The notes under the pieces are model-generated. The model was given only the letters and a program-made list of their open reading frames with translations. It made no database searches and was not told the DNA's origin. From the NCBI GenBank assembly GCA_023247575.1, contig JAHFGE010000016.1:1-18116 (forward strand): 18,116 nucleotides of DNA, given 5' to 3'. The position numbers and the translations under genes are program-made. The DNA is from Candidatus Omnitrophota bacterium (lineage in GTDB: Bacteria; Omnitrophota; Gorgyraeia; Zapsychrales; Fredricksoniimonadaceae). Below, one piece after another: positions 13,146 to 18,116 of the stretch; positions within the stretch are counted from its first letter, which is position 1; the number at the start of each line of letters is the position of its first letter.

Positions 13146-13317
13146 CTATTTTGGAGCATCTTCGGCCAAAATCCTTCCATCTTTCTGTGTTTTGGTTAGA
13201 ATTTTAATCTCAAAATTTCTAAAAGACCCTTCGGAAACATAATGTGACACAAAAACAAGCGCATCCTCAATTCCATCATCATTAAAATCGCCAAAGGCTA
13301 TTTTATTTATTGGGTTG
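13146..13317 (-). pseudogene. C-terminal remnant of an FG-GAP-like gene
   Basis: No start codon, but a good frame reads NPINKIAFGDFNDDGIEDAL, then VFVSHYVSEGSFRNFEI and a run ending AEDAPK-stop (TAG at 13146). The KIAFGDFNDDGIEDA core is the FG-GAP/EF-hand-like calcium-binding signature found in bacterial extracellular proteins. Its 5' side runs into the 3' end of pyrF in another frame, so the rest of the gene is gone. Confidence 0.6.
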
Positions 13318-14028
13318 GAAAATCGAAGATATTTCCTTTTGGAATTCTTCTGCTTTTTTCTTTCGATTTTTATCTGCTAATATAGGACGCCCTATAACAA
13401 CATAGTCAGCACCATTCCGAAACGCCGTCTTTAAATCCACTGTCCTCTTTTGATCATCCATATTTTTAACTGGTCGGATTCCAGGGGTAACTATTAAGAA
13501 ATTATTTCCTAATTTATCCCTTAACTTTGGAGCTTCAATACCCGATGAAATAACACCATCACATCCCAATTTCAACGCACGTTTAGCTCTTGAAAGCACC
13601 AATTCTCTGATATTACATTTAAATCCTAAATCATCTAAATCCTTTTGATCAAGACTTGTTAATACAGTAACCGCCAAAACCTTTAGACCATTCTTTTTTT
13701 CAACGGCGGCGCTTAAAATAGCATCATTACCATGAACACTAACAAACTGAGCGCCTTTATCTTTAAGCTGTGCTACAGCAGATTTTACCGTTTGAGGGAC
13801 ATCAAAAAATTTTAGATCAACAAAAACTTTCTTGTTTCGCTTACGCAACCACTCGATTAATTCGAAATATCCTCCTGCCATAAATAATTGAAGACCGAGT
13901 TTATAAAAATGGATAGTAGAGCCAATCTCTTTTACAATTTTTTTTGCTTTAGCCACGCTTTCCACATCTAACGCAAGGATAAGTCGATCTTGGGTGGGAA
14001 TAACTTTTGAAGACGAAATTCTGCTCAT
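13303..14028 (-). CDS. pyrF: Orotidine 5'-phosphate decarboxylase
   Basis: Removes CO2 from OMP to give UMP, the last step of de novo pyrimidine synthesis (cytosol). 241 aa, the usual size. TIM-barrel motifs are intact: RLILALDVES at the first strand, HFYKLGLQLF with the conserved Lys, the catalytic DLKFFDVPQTV (Asp71, Lys73, Asp76) matching DxKxxD, SVHGND, VTPGIRPVKN, and GADYVVIGRPIL at the phosphate-binding end. The ATG at 14028 fits, with residues 1-13 as a short extra leader. The gene is AT-rich compared with the spermidine-synthase-like gene. No other pyr gene is nearby. A TATAAT with an extended TG lies 80 bp upstream. Confidence 0.95.
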   Translation of the reverse strand: MSRISSSKVIPTQDRLILALDVESVAKAKKIVKEIGSTIHFYKLGLQLFMAGGYFELIEWLRKRNKKVFVDLKFFDVPQTVKSAVAQLKDKGAQFVSVHGNDAILSAAVEKKNGLKVLAVTVLTSLDQKDLDDLGFKCNIRELVLSRAKRALKLGCDGVISSGIEAPKLRDKLGNNFLIVTPGIRPVKNMDDQKRTVDLKTAFRNGADYVVIGRPILADKNRKKKAEEFQKEISSIFQPNK

Positions 14029-14102
14029 GATATTTATACTATTAGATAAATATACGAAAATTTAGGGCCATACGTTACCACGTATAATGTTAATTATAAA
14101 TG

Positions 14103-14131
14103 ATTATAGCATATCTCATTAATAACAAATA
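14103..14131 (-). promoter_or_regulatory. Extended -10 promoter upstream of pyrF, with a nearby dyad
   Basis: Minus strand TGCTATAAT (-10 at 14103-14108). The -35 position (TATTTG, 14126-14131) is weak. Downstream at 14070-14085 lies ATACGT-N4-ACGTAT, a perfect 6-bp dyad inside the leader that might be an operator. Confidence 0.4.
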
Positions 14132-14146
14132 ACTAAATTGGTTTTT

Positions 14147-14419
14147 TTAGTGGGAATGGTACCATACCCCGCCTTCGCAATGAGGCAAAGTACATTCCTT
14201 AAATATAGCACAATCCCTGTTTTCATACCGCCTTGCCGCGTCCAATAGCGCCGAAGTCGCGCCGATGGGTACATTCGCTTTTCTGGCGGCATCCCGCATT
14301 GCATTTGCGATTTCATGCTTATACTCATCGCAAGACAAAACAATACTTGCCTCTTCAAGCATTCCTGCTTTCTTAAAGAGTTTTGCGATAAAATTTTTGT
14401 GTTTTTTTGTATATTCCAT
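14147..14419 (-). CDS. Small protein of unknown function following the HEPN-MNT module
   Basis: 90 aa. The N-terminal two thirds are helical (FIAKLFKKAGMLEEASIVLS, then KHEIANAMRDAARKANVPIG). The C-terminal end CAIFKECTLPHCEGGVWYHSH has three Cys and three His that could bind a metal. No known family is recognised. A GGGG stretch about 13 nt before the ATG may serve as a weak ribosome binding site. It begins 15 bp after the HEPN stop in the same direction, so it probably belongs to that operon, but it might be independent. Confidence 0.55.
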   Translation of the reverse strand: MEYTKKHKNFIAKLFKKAGMLEEASIVLSCDEYKHEIANAMRDAARKANVPIGATSALLDAARRYENRDCAIFKECTLPHCEGGVWYHSH

Positions 14420-14434
14420 GCTTTAGCGACCCCA

Positions 14435-14932
14435 TTAAGATGCCAGTATCTCTTCTATCTTCAGCACAAAATCTTTCGCGTCTTCGATGACCCATTCGGC
14501 ATCGTCATTGGTAATGATCTCAACGCCGTATTGCTCAACCACTCTGTTCTCTTGGGCCTTATCTAATGACTCGGAATATTTCTGCTCAAGCTGTTTGGCG
14601 CGCTTGATATACGTCACAAACTCAGGCTTAACCGTGCCGCGCTTGACATAGAATTCCTTGAATGCCGCCAGCGCGCAGTAATGCGCCGTGGCACGAACGC
14701 CTATCTTGTAGAGAGAGGCTAAAACCCCATGATACATCGCGTAATACCCGCAGACGATCGTCCAGTCGAAGAGGTCATTGTCAAACATCAGTTTCATCGC
14801 GCGCAGGTTATGATGCGCTTTTTCGATGTGCTGTTGCGCGCGCTCCGCGCTAACCGGCACCTTCTGCAGATTTGGCCTGCCTTCTTTAGGATGAAAACAC
14901 CCCTGTAAAATCCTCTCCGAGTTCTCGGGCAT
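14435..14932 (-). CDS. hepT: HEPN-domain toxin of the second HEPN-MNT module
   Basis: 165 aa, helical. The central helix FDWTIVCGYYAMYHGVLASLY and the following KIGVRATAHYCALAAFKEFYVK are typical HEPN. Where many family members have Rx4-6H, this one has ENRVVEQYG (Arg then Tyr at +5), so the RNase His is replaced by Tyr, as in the first module. The start is secure: a GGGAGGT Shine-Dalgarno within the end of the MNT gene lies 8 nt before the ATG, and only one base separates the two genes. It is not obviously a recent duplicate of the 2472-2879 protein. Proposed function: toxin neutralised by its MNT partner. Confidence 0.75.
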   Translation of the reverse strand: MPENSERILQGCFHPKEGRPNLQKVPVSAERAQQHIEKAHHNLRAMKLMFDNDLFDWTIVCGYYAMYHGVLASLYKIGVRATAHYCALAAFKEFYVKRGTVKPEFVTYIKRAKQLEQKYSESLDKAQENRVVEQYGVEIITNDDAEWVIEDAKDFVLKIEEILAS

Positions 14933-14933
14933 A

Positions 14934-15560
14934 TTATTTACCTCCCTCTCTTATAAGTTGCCAGAATAGAAACTCGTTATACAGCACGATACGATCTTTC
15001 CAGAGATTATCGTAAAATTCGGTCTTGGCCTTATAGCCATCAATAAACTTTTTCGTTGTGGTGCTTATCGGCCTTATTTCCAAGAGCGGGCCGACGTCTG
15101 TCTTGGCCTTGTTTAATATATCGATGATGTCATTTTCTTTATCCGGAACAACCGCTAATATGTCAATATCACTTTCCTTCGTCCATTGTCCTCTTGCCAC
15201 AGAGCCGAAAAGCACAACAAGCTGGATACGTTTATTGGATAGCTCGATAATTGAATCGGTGTATTTTTTAATCAGGCGGGCGATGTTCTTATTCTTCGCG
15301 TAAAATGTCTTTCGCCGCTCAAGCTCCAAGAGTTCAAATAGCTTTATGGTGTCATCATTCTCGAGATTGGGCTTAAAAAAGGTGGAATGCGACATTTCAT
15401 TGCGCTTGAACATATCGTTTTTCACGAATAAACGCATGGAATTGTCCACATTGGCAAGCGATGATTTTGACAAGCGGGAGAGCTCCCGCAAGTGAATCTC
15501 TTTAAAAGGGTCTTTTAGGAATACTTCGAGTATTTTCTTCCTTCCAGCCGGAATTAACAT
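14934..15560 (-). CDS. mntA: Winged-helix/nucleotidyltransferase (MNT) antitoxin of the second HEPN-MNT module
   Basis: 208 aa: a winged helix at residues ~1-65 (KEIHLRELSRLSKSSLANVDNSM, then a wing), a linker helix, then the nucleotidyltransferase core GSVARGQWTKESDIDILAVV (GSx10DxD exact). The order and length mirror the first module's MNT, but the sequence is quite different. A near-consensus promoter and an AGGAG Shine-Dalgarno (8 nt before ATG 15560) precede it. Half-sites CTGTTC/GAACAG overlap the -10, pointing to self-repression by the fused winged helix. The operon starts inside the end of hsdM. Confidence 0.8.
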   Translation of the reverse strand: MLIPAGRKKILEVFLKDPFKEIHLRELSRLSKSSLANVDNSMRLFVKNDMFKRNEMSHSTFFKPNLENDDTIKLFELLELERRKTFYAKNKNIARLIKKYTDSIIELSNKRIQLVVLFGSVARGQWTKESDIDILAVVPDKENDIIDILNKAKTDVGPLLEIRPISTTTKKFIDGYKAKTEFYDNLWKDRIVLYNEFLFWQLIREGGK

Positions 15561-15571
15561 GGGGTCATCTC

Positions 15572-15630
15572 CTGTTCTATTGGATAATACAACTGTTCGA
15601 TAGTATAGAACAGAAGCGGTAATAAGTCAA
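15572..15630 (-). promoter_or_regulatory. Promoter with CTGTTC operators for the second mntA-hepT operon
   Basis: Minus strand TTGACT (15625-15630), a 17-bp spacer, and TATACT (15602-15607). Operator-like half-sites: CTGTTCTAT at 15572-15580 and CTGTTCGAT at 15593-15601 (21 bp apart, same orientation), and ATAGAACAG inverted at 15605-15613. The last two form CTGTTC-N9-GAACAG over the -10. The -35 overlaps the hsdM stop codon. Confidence 0.7.
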
Positions 15631-17009
15631 TAAATTTTTGTCCGGCCGGAATGCCAAAAAAGAATTCTTTTTACTTCATTCGTTTCGATATCATCAAGGG
15701 ATGCAACCTTCACGTGATCTTGGACATCCTCATAATCACGATACCAGCCATAAATACGCTCAATGTGTTTCTTTTCGAGAAAGTTTTGCGCGCGGCCTTC
15801 CCGGATCTGATCTGAAGCATCAATGAACAACGCTTTCCCTTTTTTGTCCTTCTTTTTCAGTGCTCTAAAGACCAGAATACAAGCGGCTAGTTGTGTACCA
15901 TAAAATATGTTTGGTCCAAGCCCAATGACCGCCTCGATGATATCCATCTTCAAGAGCTGTCCGCGAATCTTACCTTCTTTACCTTTGCGAAATAAAGCGC
16001 CATGAGGTAAAACCACAGCAACACGGCCGCTTGGGTATTCCATGGACTTGACCATGTGCTGAACCCATGCGAGATCGCCATTACTATCTGGTGGAACGCC
16101 TGCAATGTTACGGCCATAAGGATCCTTTTCCCATTGGGTCGCGCCCCATTTCTCCAATGAAAAAGGCGGATTCGCTATCACGCAATCGAATATCGCGAGA
16201 TTATCTCCTTCAAAAAAAGCCGGATTTCGCAATGTATCATCGCGGACAATCGTAAAATCCTCGACTCCATGCAAAAACATGTTCATCCGGGCAATGGTCG
16301 AGGTTGTAAGATTTTTCTCCTGACCAAATATCTTAAGCGTCCGGTAGTCTTGTTTCTTTTCCTTGAGATGATTAATACATTCCAGAAGCATGCCGCCAGT
16401 GCCGCAAGCCGGGTCATAAATAGACTCTCTGGGCTTAGCATCGATTATCCGCCCCATTAAATTGACCACTGACCGAGGCGTATAAAACTCTCCCGCCTTT
16501 TTATTGGTCAGGTCAGCAAAATGTTTGATTAAATATTCATACGCTTGGCCAAGGATATCCGAATCAATGTTGCCATTAGCAAGATAATATTGAGAAAAAT
16601 GCTCTACGAGGTTGATTAGAAGCTCATCCGAAAGACGATCTTTGTTTGTCCATTGGGCATCACCGAAGATTCCATAAAGAAATTTCTGGTTAGCTTTTTC
16701 AATTTCCCGGAAGGCGTATTGCAAAGCTTGCCCCACGTTCTTGGTAACTTGCCTAACGTCATTCCAATGGCAATTCTCTGGAATAATAAATCGGTGAAAT
16801 TCAGGCAAGCTCGCATATTCGACGTCGCCGCTCGACTCTTTCAGAGCTTGCTTGTATTCGTCGTCGTAGACATCTGAAATGCGCTTGAAGAAAAGAAGCG
16901 GAAAGATATAAACTTTGAAGTCTGCCGCGTCTACGGGACCTTTGAGAATCCAAGCGGCTTTGGACAAATACTGCTCAAGCTGTGAGAGAGTTATTTTATG
17001 GTCGGTCAT
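15627..17009 (-). CDS. hsdM: Type I restriction-modification DNA methyltransferase HsdM, shortened C-terminus
   Basis: 460 aa. In a complete type I system HsdM2S modifies adenine in a bipartite site. All methylase motifs are present: N-terminal helices, AGEFYTPRSVVNLM, motif I YDPACGTGGML (199-206), FGQEKN, and motif IV CVIANPPFS (280-283, N6-adenine type NPPF). The protein ends VASLDDIETNE and then an unrelated tail VKRILFWHSGRTKIY, where full-length HsdM reads NEYNLNIPRYV and continues ~40-60 residues. The hsdS and hsdR genes that should follow are absent, and a HEPN-MNT operon begins immediately. This may be a decayed or orphan methylase. It is co-transcribed with radC (4-bp overlap). Confidence 0.85.
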   Translation of the reverse strand: MTDHKITLSQLEQYLSKAAWILKGPVDAADFKVYIFPLLFFKRISDVYDDEYKQALKESSGDVEYASLPEFHRFIIPENCHWNDVRQVTKNVGQALQYAFREIEKANQKFLYGIFGDAQWTNKDRLSDELLINLVEHFSQYYLANGNIDSDILGQAYEYLIKHFADLTNKKAGEFYTPRSVVNLMGRIIDAKPRESIYDPACGTGGMLLECINHLKEKKQDYRTLKIFGQEKNLTTSTIARMNMFLHGVEDFTIVRDDTLRNPAFFEGDNLAIFDCVIANPPFSLEKWGATQWEKDPYGRNIAGVPPDSNGDLAWVQHMVKSMEYPSGRVAVVLPHGALFRKGKEGKIRGQLLKMDIIEAVIGLGPNIFYGTQLAACILVFRALKKKDKKGKALFIDASDQIREGRAQNFLEKKHIERIYGWYRDYEDVQDHVKVASLDDIETNEVKRILFWHSGRTKIY

Positions 17010-17704
17010 AACAGCCCCTCATCAGCAAAGCTAGCGTGTTTGTCCCCAGCAATGATGATATGATCCAGCACTTTGATCTCCATCAAGCGCGCGGCATCAC
17101 AAAGCTCTTTAGTAAATTTTTTATCCTGACCGCTGGGTGAAGATTCAGAGCTGGGATGGTTGTGAACACAAACGATCGACTTGGCGAACTTCTGCAATGC
17201 GGCGTGGATTATTTCCCGGATAATCGGGAACGCCTGATCAATAGTGCCGACCGAAGCGTCCGAAATGTCTATAATGCGGTTATTGCTATCGAGGTAAACG
17301 ACCTTAAACATCTCTGTCTTAAGATCCCGAAGCTGGGGCATAACGATATCCGCAACATCCTTGGCAGAGGCAATTTTCTGCTTCCCGGTGGACACGTCGT
17401 CCTCGCGATAGCGCCGCCCGATTTCAAGCGCGGCCTGAATATGGGCGATCTTTGCCCCGCCTAAGCCCTTGAATTCTTTCCAGTCCCTTGTGTCGGTATG
17501 GGCCATGCTCCTGAAGGATCCGAATTTGGCAAGGATTTTGCGGGCGAGATCGATTGCGCTCGTGCCTTTAGAGCCAGTGCGCAGAAGAATGGCCAGAAGC
17601 TCTGAATTACTCAAAGCTCCCGCGCCTTTTCTGAGGAGTTTTTCTCTCGGCCTGTCATCTTCCGGCCAGCTTTTAATTCCCGATAGTTTTTTCTTTTCTT
17701 TCAT
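17006..17704 (-). CDS. radC: RadC/JAB-domain protein
   Basis: 232 aa, typical size. Residues 1-100 contain helix-hairpin-helix-like motifs (LSNSELLAILLRTGSKGTSA, then FKGLGGAKIAHIQAALEIG). Residues ~105-232 contain the JAB/MPN fold with the metal site HNHPSSESSPSGQD (181-194; canonical HNHPSGDPxPSxxD, so Gly and Asp vary) and a preceding Glu. RadC-like proteins are often encoded beside restriction-modification or mobile-element genes; their role in DNA repair is disputed. The stop and hsdM ATG overlap by 4 bp, and its own ATG touches the upstream gene's stop. Confidence 0.9.
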   Translation of the reverse strand: MKEKKKLSGIKSWPEDDRPREKLLRKGAGALSNSELLAILLRTGSKGTSAIDLARKILAKFGSFRSMAHTDTRDWKEFKGLGGAKIAHIQAALEIGRRYREDDVSTGKQKIASAKDVADIVMPQLRDLKTEMFKVVYLDSNNRIIDISDASVGTIDQAFPIIREIIHAALQKFAKSIVCVHNHPSSESSPSGQDKKFTKELCDAARLMEIKVLDHIIIAGDKHASFADEGLL

Positions 17705-18116
17705 TACTTATTCCCCACTAAATATCCATGCCTGCCAGAACACGGCATACCGTATGAATTCTTGTGCGCACGTAACGTTGAGTCGTTTGTCGACTTTGTA
17801 AATTTTTTCATGCACATATTGCACTGAAAAATATACTTCATGCCAAATGGATTGGCTGTCCTTGATCTGCCAGATGTTCGGTGAGAGCGACCCGTTAAAC
17901 CATAGCCGCCAATCGTGGAACTATTTTTTCGTTCAGTCGGTAATGCGCGAATACCTCCCGATGACGAAAACTCAATCCTATATCTCGGCTTAAAAACCCT
18001 TGTGGTTACTTTAATGCTTTGAATGCGGTCAACCCTATATGCCCGGACTTCTCCTGTCTCGGTTTTGACTCCATAAACAATCTTATTTCCGTCCTGCGTC
18101 TCCCGCAATGAGTATG
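17704..18116 (-). CDS. WYL-like regulatory domain with a C-terminal zinc-finger-like end, 5' part cut off
   Basis: The frame stays open to the window edge, so the real start is outside. Residues from the edge include YSLRETQDGNKIVYGVKTE, then a strand RAYRVDRIQSIKVTTRVFKP and YRIEFSS, the SH3-like core of WYL/ligand-binding regulators and related defence-gene controllers. After a basic low-complexity stretch (RSHRTSGRSRTANPFG), the tail CNMCMKKFTKSTNDSTLRAHKN followed by C and H residues may bind zinc. It ends one base into radC, so it is the first visible gene of the radC-hsdM operon. It is possibly the regulator of the locus, but only the C-terminal part is seen. Confidence 0.6.
   Translation of the reverse strand, partial: YSLRETQDGNKIVYGVKTETGEVRAYRVDRIQSIKVTTRVFKPRYRIEFSSSGGIRALPTERKNSSTIGGYGLTGRSHRTSGRSRTANPFGMKYIFQCNMCMKKFTKSTNDSTLRAHKNSYGMPCSGRHGYLVGNK

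Noticed and set aside
14119..14358. 79-codon minus-strand frame
   Set aside because: It overlaps the 90-aa frame at 14147-14419, which has a better start and fits the operon.

Overview
The window (about 18 kb, roughly 40-45% G+C) looks like chromosomal DNA from an uncultured Gram-negative-type bacterium. Conserved genes alternate with small toxin-antitoxin (TA) and defence modules, and many palindromic repeats lie between and even inside genes. A membrane-fused spermidine-synthase-like protein, a free-standing AmmeMemoRadiSam radical SAM enzyme and REP-like elements with TGTCATTCCCG or TGTCATTGCGAG ends would suit Omnitrophota or a similar candidate phylum. That placement is inference only.

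Layout. 1-2410: a truncated trmB (minus) divergent from a K+/H+ antiporter. 2410-4440: two minus-strand TA modules (HEPN-MNT, then a predicted nuclease with DUF2283) separated and flanked by four copies of a decayed coding fragment, plus a MITE-like inverted repeat. 4521-6629: a plus-strand operon of a CcdA/DsbD-like membrane protein, a small three-helix protein with membrane histidines, and a membrane-anchored AmrS-type radical SAM enzyme. 6725-8075: a minus-strand operon of an unknown 228-aa protein, a 63-aa presumed antitoxin and a Doc/Fic toxin. 8190-9614: a winged-helix/membrane/coiled-coil protein whose gene contains four palindromic blocks in frame, followed by a cluster of 7-bp-derived TATGGTC repeats. 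10096-14028: a spermidine-synthase-like membrane protein, an NYN-domain protein with two leader hairpins, a decayed FG-GAP-like fragment, and pyrF. 14147-18116: a minus-strand defence cluster of a WYL-like regulator (partial), RadC, HsdM with an abnormal C-terminus and no visible HsdS/HsdR, a second HEPN-MNT module, and a small unknown gene.

How the genes work together. Both HEPN-MNT modules are headed by an MNT antitoxin with a fused N-terminal winged helix, and each promoter overlaps a dyad with paired half-sites (ACTGTA-N6-TACAGT in one, CTGTTC-N9-GAACAG in the other). This suggests autoregulation. The strongest unusual signals are the fragment/TA/fragment/TA/fragment arrangement at 2410-4440, the palindromes written into the 8190-9614 coding sequence, the TATGGTC cluster, and the radical SAM enzyme with an N-terminal membrane helix encoded beside a CcdA-like electron-transfer protein.
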